A stretch of 64,000 bases of DNA from Streptomyces sp. WZ-12 (lineage in GTDB: Bacteria > Actinomycetota > Actinomycetes > Streptomycetales > Streptomycetaceae): assembly GCF_028898845.1 (NCBI RefSeq), contig NZ_CP118574.1, positions 8,667,001-8,731,000 of the forward strand, read 5' to 3'. Positions within the stretch are counted from its first letter, which is position 1. Every line of letters begins with the position of its first letter. Below, piece after piece: positions 7,869-17,279 of this stretch. Below the pieces are notes generated by a model. That model worked only from the letters and a program-made list of their open reading frames with translations, was not told where the DNA came from and searched no databases. Both the position numbers and the translations under genes were made by a program.

Positions 7869-8916
7869 GCGGCTCCTTTGAGCGGATCGGAGACCGGGGC
7901 GTGACTGACCGCCGACGTGGTGCGGTCGATGGTGGGACCTCGTGACGGCCTGGTGGAGGGAGGCGGGGGAGGTGGGCGTGCGGCGTCGAGGGCCGTGTTG
8001 CCTGTGTCCGTGCGCGAGCGAGGTTGTGGGGGTGGGGGGAGAGGCCGCGGGTTGGATCGTGCCGGGTTGCCTACGTCGGCTTCGGGCGCAACTTGGCGTC
8101 CCGGCATGGTTGTTGTGGTGGTCGCAGGGGTGTGGGGGAGGCGTCTGGAGTGGAGGGGGGTGATTACCGTGCACCGGAGGTCGGGGAAGGCCCACGGGCA
8201 CGGGGTCGACTGCGGTCCGTTCCACGGCTGTGACCGTCCATGGCCCTCGCCTCCTCCCGGCCGAGGCGCACGCGTGCGCCGAACAGGCACGGCACGCGGC
8301 GGGAGCCGGTGTCCGTGAAGACGCCGTACCGAACGAGGTGTCTCAAACTCGTCGTACGCTGAGAGGCTACCTTCGAGCCTGTGCTAGAACGCAAGGGTTT
8401 GACTCAACCTTGGTTCCGTTCTGACGGTTTATGCATGGATGACATGCGGATTTGTCCCGGTTGGGTCGTTCCGGGCGTGCCGGTGGTGCCATCTCCCGAG
8501 GCGCCCTGATGTCGAAATGTCCCGATGATGGTGCGTCCTGGTGGCGGTGGGTTGGCCGTCGCCTCGCGGTGGTTGATCTTCTGGGCGGGCGCCTTGACCA
8601 GGCAGGTGGACGCTGTCCCGGTCGTCCGGTACCGGTGCGGTCCCGGTTGGGGGAGGCGGCGTCGTCGGAGTCATGTTGAGGATCCGGCCAATGTCGGCGA
8701 CGCGGCGTGCGGCTGCCCGGACGGTGAAGGGGTCGGCCCCGTACCGAGGGCTACCGCCTCATCGGCCGCGTCCATATCCCGTTCGTCGGGGTGGCCCCCA
8801 CGCCGGTCGCGCAACCACAACCTCCCCGCGACGCCTGACGGGCCGGCCGCACTGTTCCGGCCACGGTTCGGAAGGGATTTCCGCTTCGGGGTATGCGTCA
8901 GGAAGAATGCCGGGCG
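7869..8916. other. 1-kb region without a supportable gene
   Basis: No frame shows a recognisable protein motif, a good ribosome binding site, or the strong third-position GC pattern of the neighbours. The + strand from 7920 to 8160 is unusually G-rich (runs of GGGGG). A dyad spans 8387-8421: CAAGG/CCTTG at 8392-8396 and 8408-8412, nested in GAACG/CGTTC at 8387-8391 and 8417-8421. The nonanucleotide palindrome TTGACTCAA lies inside. The region ends just upstream of the Wadjet operon, so its promoter probably lies here. Confidence 0.5.
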
Positions 8917-10515
8917 ATGACGTCGCAGCCTGTTGAGCCGGATCGGGCCGGATACGCCCCCTTCGCGCACCTCACCGTGCCCAACTCCGCCCTCTACCGC
9001 CGGGTGATGGGCGCGTTCCTGGCGGCCAAGGAGCGGTTCGCGGTGCACCTGCGTCCGGAGGACGTGCACGCCGCGCTGACGCCGGAGCACCGGCCCACCG
9101 ACCTGGACACCGTGGTCAAGGCGCTGGACAGTCTCGTCGACTGGGGCAACCTGCGAGCGGACCCGGACACCTCCCGGGTCACCGCGGTGGAGGACTTCTA
9201 CCGCAAGCGCTTCATCTACCAGCTCACGCACGCCGGAGAGGCCGCTGAACAGGCGCTATCCGCGTACGACGAGGCGCTGGGGCGGCGCGGCGCGCTCCAG
9301 GCGGTGGCGCTGCACGACATCGTCACGCAGCTGCGCGCCCTGCTGGTGATCGCGGGGGAGGGGGAGCCGGACGCGGCCAAGGCCCACCTGGCGCTGTCCG
9401 CGCTGGCCAGCCGGTTCGAGGCGCTGGCGGAGAACGCGCGGGCGTTCATGGGGTCGTTGCAGCGCACCATCGATCTGCACGGCGTGGAGGTCGAGGTCTT
9501 CCTCGCGTACAAGGACCGATTGATCCAGTACCTGGAGCGGTTCATCCAGGACCTGATCACCTTGGGCGGTCGGATCGCCCTGCTCATAGGGGAGCTGGAG
9601 GGGCGGGGCCGGGCCGATGCGTTGCTGCGGCTGGCGGCGGTCCGCGAGGCGGCGGATGCCGCACCGGACGAGTTGGAGAGCGCGGAAGCGCAGGCGTACG
9701 CGCGCTGGGCAGGGCGCTGGGCGGGGCTTTCCGCCTGGTTCGTCTCGGCGGACGGCCGCGAGTCGCAGGCGCGCCTGCTCCGGGGTCGTGCACTGGGGGC
9801 GATTCCCCAACTCCTCGCGGTCGTACGACAGTTGAATGAGCGTCGGGCCGGGAGGTCGGACCGGTCGGCGGACTTCCGCACCCTGGCCCGTTGGTTCGCC
9901 GAGGCGCCCGACGACGAGGCCAGGCACCGGCTGTGGCGCGCCGCCTTCGGCCTCTACCCCGCCCGTCACCTCACCATCGACGCGGACACCCTGACCGAGC
10001 GCACCGCCCATCCGGTGATGGCCTCCACCCCGTGGGCCGAGGCCGAACCGCTGCGCATCAGCCCGCAGTTGCGCCGCACCGGCAGCTACGAGCGGCGCGG
10101 GAAGATCCGCAAGGTGCAGGACCGCTCGGAGGACCGGCGGCGCCTCGCCGAGATCGCCGCAAGACAGGCGGCGGAGATCACGGCCGCCCGCACCCGCCTG
10201 GCAACGGACGGCGCCACCCGACTGTCCGCGCTCGGCGAGCTCGATCCACTCGCCTTCGGCCTGTTCCTGCGGCTGCTGGGCGACGCCCTGGCCACCTGGC
10301 GGCCAGACATGACGACGACGGTGGTGACCAGCAACGACGGCTCGATGGAGATCCGCCTCACGGCGCTGACGGACGGCACGAGGGCCGAGATCCGCACGTC
10401 GGGAGGGGTGTTCCGGGGCCCGGACCACCTGGTCGAGATCACCGACCTCACCCGGAGCGACCGGGTCCGTACGCACGACACCCCGGCGCGGGGCCCCGTG
10501 AGGGAGGAGCCATGA
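8917..10515 (+). CDS. jetA: Wadjet type II JetA (DUF2397 / TIGR02677, kleisin-like)
   Basis: 532 residues. It has the N-terminal winged-helix-like part (FAHLTVPNSALYRRVMGAFLAAKERF, then HRPTDLDTVVKALDSLVDWGNL) and the family's long helical middle. The second half includes DFRTLARWFAEAPDDEARHRLWRAAFGLYPARHL. This is the DUF2397 pattern, which serves as the kleisin-like JetA in Wadjet type II. It bridges the SMC heads of JetC and works with JetB and JetD to recognise and cleave small circular DNA. ATG at 8917 after AGGAAG; an upstream ATG at 8893 is in frame. Its stop overlaps jetB by ATGA, beginning an unbroken four-gene operon. Confidence 0.9.
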   Translation: MTSQPVEPDRAGYAPFAHLTVPNSALYRRVMGAFLAAKERFAVHLRPEDVHAALTPEHRPTDLDTVVKALDSLVDWGNLRADPDTSRVTAVEDFYRKRFIYQLTHAGEAAEQALSAYDEALGRRGALQAVALHDIVTQLRALLVIAGEGEPDAAKAHLALSALASRFEALAENARAFMGSLQRTIDLHGVEVEVFLAYKDRLIQYLERFIQDLITLGGRIALLIGELEGRGRADALLRLAAVREAADAAPDELESAEAQAYARWAGRWAGLSAWFVSADGRESQARLLRGRALGAIPQLLAVVRQLNERRAGRSDRSADFRTLARWFAEAPDDEARHRLWRAAFGLYPARHLTIDADTLTERTAHPVMASTPWAEAEPLRISPQLRRTGSYERRGKIRKVQDRSEDRRRLAEIAARQAAEITAARTRLATDGATRLSALGELDPLAFGLFLRLLGDALATWRPDMTTTVVTSNDGSMEIRLTALTDGTRAEIRTSGGVFRGPDHLVEITDLTRSDRVRTHDTPARGPVREEP

Positions 10516-11741
10516 CCACACCCCTGGGCGAGGTGCTGGACAGCCGGCGCGCGGCCGAGTTCCAGAAGGCCGCCCGCGCCCTGCTGAAGGAGCCGCTGTT
10601 GCTCGCGCACGGCCCCCACGCCGACGAGTACCGCCTGGCGCGGCAGCACGCCGCCGAGCTGCGCGACTGGTTCGACCGCAACGTCGGTTGGTCGTTGCGG
10701 GTGGACGCGGAGGCCGCCCGGCTGCGCAAGACCCCCGGCGCCCCGGCCGACCCCACCCACCCCGCGCGCGAGGCGTCCCGGGCGCAGGCGCCGTTCACCC
10801 GCCGCCGGTACGTACTGCTGTGCCTGGCCCTGGCCGCGTTGGAACGCGGGGAGGCGCAGATCGCCCTCGGCCGGCTCGCCGGGCAGGTCGTACTGGATGC
10901 CGCGGATCCCCAACTGGCCGCCGCCGGAGTGCAGTTCACGCTGGAGCGGCGCGACGAGCGGTTGGACCTCGCCGCGGTGGTGCGGCTGCTGCTGCGGTAC
11001 GGCGTGCTGCGACGGGTCGCCGGGGACGAGGACGCCTACGTCAGCGGCGCGGGCGATGTGCTCTACGACGTGGAGCGCCGGGTCCTGGCCGGGCTGCTCG
11101 CCGCCCGCCACGGACCCTCGACCGTCGCCGCCGAGGACGCCGGCGACCGCCTGGCCGGACTGATCGCGGAAAGCGCCCTGGACAGCGACGAGTTGCGGTT
11201 CCGCGCGATCCGCCAGACCCTGACCCGCCGCCTGCTGGACGACCCGGTGCTGTACTACGACGAGCTGACCGACGAGGAGCTGGCCTATCTGACCCGGCAG
11301 CGCGGCTTCATCGCCGCACGCATCAGCGAACTGACCGGCCTGGTGGCAGAGGTGCGGGCCGAGGGCATCGCCATGGTCGACCCACTGGACGACCTGACCG
11401 ACGTCCGCATGCCGGAGCAGGGCACCCACGGGCACGTCACCCTGCTGCTCGCCGAACACCTCGCGGCCACGGGCGGCGAGGTGGGCCGCGACGAGTTGGA
11501 GCGCCGGGTGCGGGAACTGGCGGCCGAGCACGGTGGATTCTGGTCCAAGAGCGCCAAACAGCCCGGCGCGGAAGCCGAGTTGGTCGAACAGGCACTGACC
11601 AAACTGACCGCACTCGGACTGGTCACGCGCACTCCGGGAGGCGTCGCCCCGCGCCCCGCCCTCGCCCGCTACGCGGTCGGCGAGACCGTTGTGATCGAAC
11701 CGGGCGCCCGTACTCCGCAACGAAAGGCCCAAGCGTCGTGA
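10512..11741 (+). CDS. jetB: Wadjet type II JetB (DUF2398 / TIGR02678, KITE-like)
   Basis: 409 residues. Conserved blocks include RRAAEFQKAARALLKEPLL near the N-terminus and FTRRRYVLLCLALAALERGEAQ. Also present are LVRLLLRYGVL-type winged helix segments, and ARISELTGLVAEVRAEGIAMVDP in the C-terminal half. This fits DUF2398, the KITE subunit that binds the JetA kleisin. GGAGG lies just before the ATG, which itself overlaps the jetA stop. Its own stop overlaps the jetC GTG (GTGA), so stoichiometry is probably set by coupled translation. Confidence 0.88.
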   Translation: MTTPLGEVLDSRRAAEFQKAARALLKEPLLLAHGPHADEYRLARQHAAELRDWFDRNVGWSLRVDAEAARLRKTPGAPADPTHPAREASRAQAPFTRRRYVLLCLALAALERGEAQIALGRLAGQVVLDAADPQLAAAGVQFTLERRDERLDLAAVVRLLLRYGVLRRVAGDEDAYVSGAGDVLYDVERRVLAGLLAARHGPSTVAAEDAGDRLAGLIAESALDSDELRFRAIRQTLTRRLLDDPVLYYDELTDEELAYLTRQRGFIAARISELTGLVAEVRAEGIAMVDPLDDLTDVRMPEQGTHGHVTLLLAEHLAATGGEVGRDELERRVRELAAEHGGFWSKSAKQPGAEAELVEQALTKLTALGLVTRTPGGVAPRPALARYAVGETVVIEPGARTPQRKAQAS

Positions 11742-14700
11742 CCGCCCTGCCCCTCCCCGCACCCGGTCGGTGGCGGCCGCTGCGCATCGGACTGGTCGAC
11801 CTCTTCTACTACGACAAAGAGGAGTTCTGGTTCCACGACGGCCGCCTGCTGCTGCGTGGCAACAACGGCACCGGCAAGTCCAAGGTCCTCGCCCTGACCC
11901 TGCCCTTCCTCCTGGACGGCGACCTGTCCGCCCGGCGGGTGGAGCCCGACGCCGACCCCGGTAAGCGAATGGAGTGGAACCTGCTGCTCGGCGGGCAGCA
12001 TCAGCACCCCGAGCGGCTCGGCTACACCTGGATCGAGTTCGGCCGCCGCGACGAGACCAGCGGCCAGGACCACTTCGTCACCCTCGCCTGTGGGCTGAAG
12101 GCGGTGTCCGGGCGGGGCATCGCCCGCCACTGGTACGCCGTCACCGACCAGCGCGTCGGCGAGGAACTGAGCCTGCTCGACGCCACCGACACCGCGCTCT
12201 CCCGCGACCGGCTCACGGAGGCCATCGCAGGGCGCGGCCTGGTCTACGACCAGGCCAAGGCATACCGCAGGGCCGTTGACGAGGCGCTGTTCGGGCTCGG
12301 CGAGCGACGCTATGCGGCGCTGGTGGACCTGCTCATCCAGCTACGTCAGCCGCAACTGTCGAAGCGCCCCAACGAGGTCGCGCTGTCCCGCGCACTGACC
12401 GAATCGCTGCCGCCGATGGACCAGGCGGTGATCGCCGATGTCGCCGAGGCGTTCCGCTCCCTGGACGAGGAGAAGGACGAACTGCGGGCGGCCGCCGAAG
12501 CGGAGCGGGCCGCCTCGGCGTTCCTCGACCACTACCGCCGCTACGCCCGGGTCGCCACCCGCCGCCGGGCCCGCCTGCCCCGCACCGAGCACGCCCGCTA
12601 CGAGCACCTCCAACGCGACCTGGCCGCCGCCGAGACCGACCGCTCGGACGCCGAGAAGGCCCGGACGACGGCCGCCGAACTGCTCGCGGAGCTCGCGGAG
12701 ACCGCCACCCGGCTCAAGGCGCAGGACGCCGCGCTGCGCGAGGGCCCCGAGATGCGCAGCGCCCGCGAGCTGGAACAGGCGGCAGTCGACGCCCGCCGCA
12801 CCGCGGACGAACTGGCCCGCGCGAAGGACGACCAGGCACAGGCGGGCCAGGCACACACCCGCGCACTCGGCCGCCTCGACACCGCACAACGCCGCCTCAC
12901 GACGGCGGCGGAGCAGACTAAGGACACCCTCGCCCGCGAGCGGGAAGCGGCCTCGGCGGCCCGACTCGACGGCCTGCCGGAAACCGGCGGCGTGCCGGAG
13001 GCGGAACTGCGCCACGAGGCAGGGGAGTTGGTGGCTCGCAGGCGGCGCACCCTCGACCACGTCGAGGAGTTGATGGCACACGCCGAGACGGCGGCCGGCG
13101 AACGGAGGGACGCCGCCCGCCGCCTGGATGAGGCCGAGATCGAGGCCGGCCACACCACCGAGCGGCAGACCCGGGCGGAGGAACAGGCGTCCGCAGCAGG
13201 GCGGGAACTCGTCACCCTCGTAGGCGGCCACCTGGACTCCTGCGAGGAGCTGACCGTCGCCGATCCCACCGGGCTCCTGGACGCACTACAGGACTGGGTC
13301 ACCCACCTCCAAGGCCCCTACCCGGCGCGCGAGCAGGCCGGCGAGGCCCATCGCGTACGGGCGGCGCACCTGGCCGACCGCACCGCCGCCCTCGGACAGG
13401 AACTGACCGCCCTCCGGGGCCGGCACACCGAGGCCGAGCGGGAGCTGACCGGACTGGAGGCGGGCGGCCAGCGCGGCCCCGCCGCACCCCCGACCCGTAC
13501 CCCCGGCGTGCGCGACCGGGCGCCCGGAGCACCCCTGTGGCGACTGGTCGACTTCCGCGACCACGTCACCGGCGCCGAACGGGCCGGACTGGAAGCCGCG
13601 TTGGAGGCATCCGGGCTCCTGGACGCCTGGGTGCGCCCGGACGGCACCGCCGTCCACGCCGATGGGCACGACGCCCTCCTGTCCCCCCTGCCGCCGGCCC
13701 ACCGGCCGACCGGGCCGACCCTCGCCGACGTACTGCGGCCCGCGGTCGACCACGGCGACGCACGCGCCATGGCGGTGGGCGAGCAGACGGTGGCCCGCCT
13801 CCTGGCAGCCGTCGGCCTCGGCTCCGGTGGCGACACCTGGGTGTCGACGGACGGCAGCTTCCGCGTCGGCGCCCTGACCGGCAGTTGGTCGAAGGAGGCA
13901 GCCGCGTACGTGGGCGAGGGAGCCCGCGAGGAGGCACGCCGGTCCCGGATCACCGCGCTGCGCGGCGAACTGGCCGCCCTGAAGGACGACATGGCCTGCC
14001 TTGAGGCCGAGCGCATCTCGGTGGCCCACCGCCGACGCACCCTGGACGCCGAGCTGGCCGCCGTCCCCGACGACGCCGCCCTCCGCCACGCCCACGCCCT
14101 CGCCGCGACCGCCGCGGACGCCGCCCACCGGGCCCGCACCCGCCGCGACGAACGCTCCACCGAACTGGCCGAGGTGACTCGACGGCAGGCCGCGACGGAC
14201 GCCGAACTCGCCGACACCGCCGCCGCCGTGAACCTGCCCGCCGACCGCAGCGCACTGGCAGCCGTCCGGCAGGCACTGGCCGACTACACCGCCGTCCTCG
14301 CCGCCCTGTGGCCGGCCCTGCGCGAACACACCGCCGCGGAGCAGGCCCTCGCCGACGAGCGCGCGGAAGCCGAACAGGCCGGCACCAGGACGGCCGAACT
14401 GGCCCTGCGCGCGGAGGAGTCGCGCCAGCTCGCCGGCGCCGCCCAGGAACGCCACGCCACACTGCGCTCCACCGTGGGAGCCGCCGTCGCGGAACTGGAA
14501 CGGCGCCTGGCCGAAACCACCGCGGCCCGCACCGCATGCGAACGTGACCAACGCCAGGCCCGCGAGGACCACACCGCCGCCGACCGGCGCGCCCACCTCG
14601 CCCAAGGGCACATCGAACGACTGGAGGTCGACCTGCGAGAGGCGACGGCGGCCCGCGCCGAGGCCATCGCCGCCCTCCAACGGTTCGCCGCCACCGGCCT

Positions 14701-15856
14701 GTTGAGCGTCGCCCTGCCACAGACCACCGTGCCGCCCCTGGACGGCGGGCCGTGGGCCGCCACCCCCGCCGTCACGCTCGCCCGCACCATCGAGGCCGAA
14801 CTGGCCGGCACCGACGACTCCGCCGGTGCCTGGGAACGCGTCCAGAAGAAGCTCAGCGAGGAGTACAAGAAACTCCAGGACGCGCTGTCCCGCGGCGGCC
14901 ACACCGCCACCGCCCGGATCGCCGAGGACGGCATGGTCGTCGACATCATCTACCAGGGCCGCGAACGAGCCGTCCCCGAACTGGCCGAGGCCCTGGCCAC
15001 CGAAGTCGCCGAGCTGACCCGCATCCTGTCCGCACACGAACGCGAGATCCTCGAAACCCACCTGCTGACCGAGGTCGCCGGCACCCTCCAAGAGCTCATC
15101 GGCACCGCCGAACGCCAGGTCAACGCCATGAACGCGGAGCTCGACCAGCGACCCACCTCCACCGGTATGAAGCTCCGCCTGGTCTGGCGCCCCTCCCGCA
15201 AGGCACCGGCGGGCCTGGCCCAGGCACGCGAGCGCCTGCGCCAGTCCGCCGACGCCTGGACGCCCGAGGACCGGGCAGCCGTCGGCGAGTTCCTCCAGAC
15301 CCAGATCGGCCGTCGACAGTCCGACGACACCGCCGGCAGTTGGCTGGAGGTGCTCACCACCGCGCTCGACTACCGCGGTTGGCACGAGTTCGGCATCGAA
15401 CGCCACCAGCACGGAAAATGGGTCCCGGCCACCGGCCCCGCCTCCGGTGGCGAACGCGTCCTGGCGGTGAGCGTGCCGCTGTTCGCCGCCGCCTCCTCGC
15501 ACTACGCCACGGCCGCCCCCAACGCCCCCCGCCTGGTCACCCTCGACGAGGCGTTCGCCGGCGTCGACGACGACTCGCGCGCCAAGTGCCTGGGCCTGCT
15601 GCACGCGTTCGACCTGGACGTGGTGATGACCAGCGAACGCGAATGGGCCTGCTACCCCGAGGTCCCCGGCATCGCCATCGCCCAACTCTCCCGCGTGGAC
15701 GAGATCCAGGCGGTCCTGGTGACCCGCTGGGAATGGGACGGAACCGAACGCACCTGGGGCACCGAACCGGCCCCGCACGCACCGTCGCCCTCCCCCCACA
15801 TCCCCGCGCAGATCCCCGCAGGACCGGCCGACAGCCAGGACGCCCTGTGGACATGA
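11738..15856 (+). CDS. jetC: Wadjet type II JetC, SMC/SbcC-like ATPase (TIGR02680)
   Basis: 1372 residues, GTG start in a GTGA overlap. Walker A is GNNGTGKS at residues 41-48, after LVDLFYYDKEEFWFHDGRLLLR. The ABC signature SGGER begins at Ser1236 and Walker B is LVTLDEAFAGVD at 1266-1277, with Asp1270 and Glu1271. Between the half-heads lie long Ala/Arg/Glu coiled-coil arms (about 245-575 and 730-1000) around a globular hinge near 585-730. It is the DNA-extruding motor of the complex. The catalytic residues all look intact, so the system is probably active. A very long minus-strand frame opposite it is a GC artefact. Confidence 0.93.
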   Translation: MTALPLPAPGRWRPLRIGLVDLFYYDKEEFWFHDGRLLLRGNNGTGKSKVLALTLPFLLDGDLSARRVEPDADPGKRMEWNLLLGGQHQHPERLGYTWIEFGRRDETSGQDHFVTLACGLKAVSGRGIARHWYAVTDQRVGEELSLLDATDTALSRDRLTEAIAGRGLVYDQAKAYRRAVDEALFGLGERRYAALVDLLIQLRQPQLSKRPNEVALSRALTESLPPMDQAVIADVAEAFRSLDEEKDELRAAAEAERAASAFLDHYRRYARVATRRRARLPRTEHARYEHLQRDLAAAETDRSDAEKARTTAAELLAELAETATRLKAQDAALREGPEMRSARELEQAAVDARRTADELARAKDDQAQAGQAHTRALGRLDTAQRRLTTAAEQTKDTLAREREAASAARLDGLPETGGVPEAELRHEAGELVARRRRTLDHVEELMAHAETAAGERRDAARRLDEAEIEAGHTTERQTRAEEQASAAGRELVTLVGGHLDSCEELTVADPTGLLDALQDWVTHLQGPYPAREQAGEAHRVRAAHLADRTAALGQELTALRGRHTEAERELTGLEAGGQRGPAAPPTRTPGVRDRAPGAPLWRLVDFRDHVTGAERAGLEAALEASGLLDAWVRPDGTAVHADGHDALLSPLPPAHRPTGPTLADVLRPAVDHGDARAMAVGEQTVARLLAAVGLGSGGDTWVSTDGSFRVGALTGSWSKEAAAYVGEGAREEARRSRITALRGELAALKDDMACLEAERISVAHRRRTLDAELAAVPDDAALRHAHALAATAADAAHRARTRRDERSTELAEVTRRQAATDAELADTAAAVNLPADRSALAAVRQALADYTAVLAALWPALREHTAAEQALADERAEAEQAGTRTAELALRAEESRQLAGAAQERHATLRSTVGAAVAELERRLAETTAARTACERDQRQAREDHTAADRRAHLAQGHIERLEVDLREATAARAEAIAALQRFAATGLLSVALPQTTVPPLDGGPWAATPAVTLARTIEAELAGTDDSAGAWERVQKKLSEEYKKLQDALSRGGHTATARIAEDGMVVDIIYQGRERAVPELAEALATEVAELTRILSAHEREILETHLLTEVAGTLQELIGTAERQVNAMNAELDQRPTSTGMKLRLVWRPSRKAPAGLAQARERLRQSADAWTPEDRAAVGEFLQTQIGRRQSDDTAGSWLEVLTTALDYRGWHEFGIERHQHGKWVPATGPASGGERVLAVSVPLFAAASSHYATAAPNAPRLVTLDEAFAGVDDDSRAKCLGLLHAFDLDVVMTSEREWACYPEVPGIAIAQLSRVDEIQAVLVTRWEWDGTERTWGTEPAPHAPSPSPHIPAQIPAGPADSQDALWT

Positions 15857-17151
15857 ACACCGACCAAGAGCCCGGACGGGGCCCGGCAGCGCACGCGGCC
15901 CCCGACGCACCCGGGCAGTCCCCGCCGCCGGTCGACCGCGACCGCCTGACCAGACTGCTCGGCCCGCCCGAACTCGGCTGGCTGGTCGACCGCGTACGCC
16001 GCCGCATGGAGCGGGACGAACCTCTCACCGGCCCGGTCACCCTGGCCGCCCCCACCGTCGAGCAACGCGCCGCCGCCGAGCGGCTGTTGGGCCGCAGTCC
16101 CGGCACCGGACGGTCCCTGAGCATGCGCCTCGACGCGGTGGACGCCGTCCTGCGCCGCTCCGGAGCCAGCCCCCATGGCCTCGCCGCCGCCGTCACCGCC
16201 CTCACCGGCCCCGTCACCCGCCTCGCCGACCTACGCGAGCGGGAAGCCAACGACTGGCGCGACGCCCACACCCCCCTTGACACCCTCATTCACACCACCA
16301 AACCCCAACTCGCCGACTGGGCGGACCAATTGCGCGGCGACGGCCTCGTGCGCCGCCTGGCCCGCACCCCACAGGCGGCGAAGGCCCTGCTCGGCGACAC
16401 CGCCGAGGTCCTGCGCCGGCTACCGGCCGACCCCGCCGTCTCCCTGCCCGCCTTCGCCGCCCGCACGCTCGGCGACGCCCACGCCCTCGACGACGGCACC
16501 CCGCTCGCCACCCTCGTCCTCTCCGGCATCCGTGCCCTGACCGGCTTCCCGGACGGCACCGGGGCCGAATGGCGGCGCGAGGCATGGGCGTTCGCCGGCC
16601 TCCTCAAGGACGCGCTCTCCTCCACCGTCCTCACCCTCGGCCTGCGCGGCACCCCCGCCCTCGACCGGCTCACCGACGCCGGAGAACCAGCCGTCCTCAC
16701 CCTGCGCCAACTCACCCGAACCCCACCGCGCGCGGCCCCCACCGTGGTGCACGTATGCGAGAACCCGACCGTCCTGGCCACCGCGGCCGACAGTCACGGC
16801 GCCGACTGCCAACCCCTGGTCTGCCTCCAAGGCCAACCCTCGGCCGCCGCCCTCACCTTGCTGCGCCACCTGCACACCCGCGGCTCCACCCTCCGCTACC
16901 ACGGCGACTTCGACTGGGGCGGCCTCCGCATCGCCACCACGCTGCTCCACCGCGTCCCCTGGCACCCCTGGCGCTACACCACCACCGACTACCGCAACGC
17001 GGTCGCCGCCACCCCCCTGGCCCCAACCCTGACCGGCACGCCCACCGCCGCCGCTTGGGACCCTGACCTGCCTGCGGCCCTCACCGAACTCGGCGTGCGC
17101 ATCGAGGAAGAAGCCGTGCTGAGCGACCTGCTGGCCGACCTCGGGCCCTGA
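15853..17151 (+). CDS. jetD: Wadjet type II JetD, Toprim nuclease (DUF2399 / TIGR02679)
   Basis: 432 residues. The C-terminal DUF2399 Toprim part is clear: VVHVCENPTVL gives the metal-binding Glu at about 303, and HGDFDWGGLRIA gives the DxD pair at Asp352 and Asp354. The N-terminal DUF3323-like region starts PPELGWLVDRVRRRMERDEPLTGPVTL. JetD is the endonuclease that cuts plasmid-sized circles after loop extrusion by JetABC. The ATG at 15853 overlaps the jetC stop by ATGA, although a GTG two codons earlier is possible. It closes the operon; the next gene is 129 bp away and unrelated. Confidence 0.9.
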   Translation: MNTDQEPGRGPAAHAAPDAPGQSPPPVDRDRLTRLLGPPELGWLVDRVRRRMERDEPLTGPVTLAAPTVEQRAAAERLLGRSPGTGRSLSMRLDAVDAVLRRSGASPHGLAAAVTALTGPVTRLADLREREANDWRDAHTPLDTLIHTTKPQLADWADQLRGDGLVRRLARTPQAAKALLGDTAEVLRRLPADPAVSLPAFAARTLGDAHALDDGTPLATLVLSGIRALTGFPDGTGAEWRREAWAFAGLLKDALSSTVLTLGLRGTPALDRLTDAGEPAVLTLRQLTRTPPRAAPTVVHVCENPTVLATAADSHGADCQPLVCLQGQPSAAALTLLRHLHTRGSTLRYHGDFDWGGLRIATTLLHRVPWHPWRYTTTDYRNAVAATPLAPTLTGTPTAAAWDPDLPAALTELGVRIEEEAVLSDLLADLGP

Positions 17152-17279
17152 GCCACACTCCGACGCCGAGCGCGTTCCACACCGGCGAGTGGTGCCCGCG
17201 GCCCCGACGACACACCCCCGACACCAACCCGTCACGCCGACCGGGAATCAGCCGCCAACTCCCGTGGTTGTCCACGAAC

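Noticed and set aside
8335..8400. TPP-riboswitch-like words: GAGGTG, CTGAGAGG, GAGCCTG, CTAG, AAGGG in the right order
   Set aside because: The P5 stem partner of CTAG is missing, the distances are wrong, and no thiamine gene lies downstream on the plus strand. It is more likely chance.
8429..8674. 81-codon minus-strand frame in the gene-poor region
   Set aside because: Thr/Pro/His/Arg-rich low-complexity translation without a ribosome binding site.
13286..15910. Very long open frame on the minus strand opposite jetC
   Set aside because: It is Gly/Arg/Val-rich without motifs and mirrors a coding strand with high third-position GC, which keeps antisense frames open. jetC itself has clear SMC motifs.
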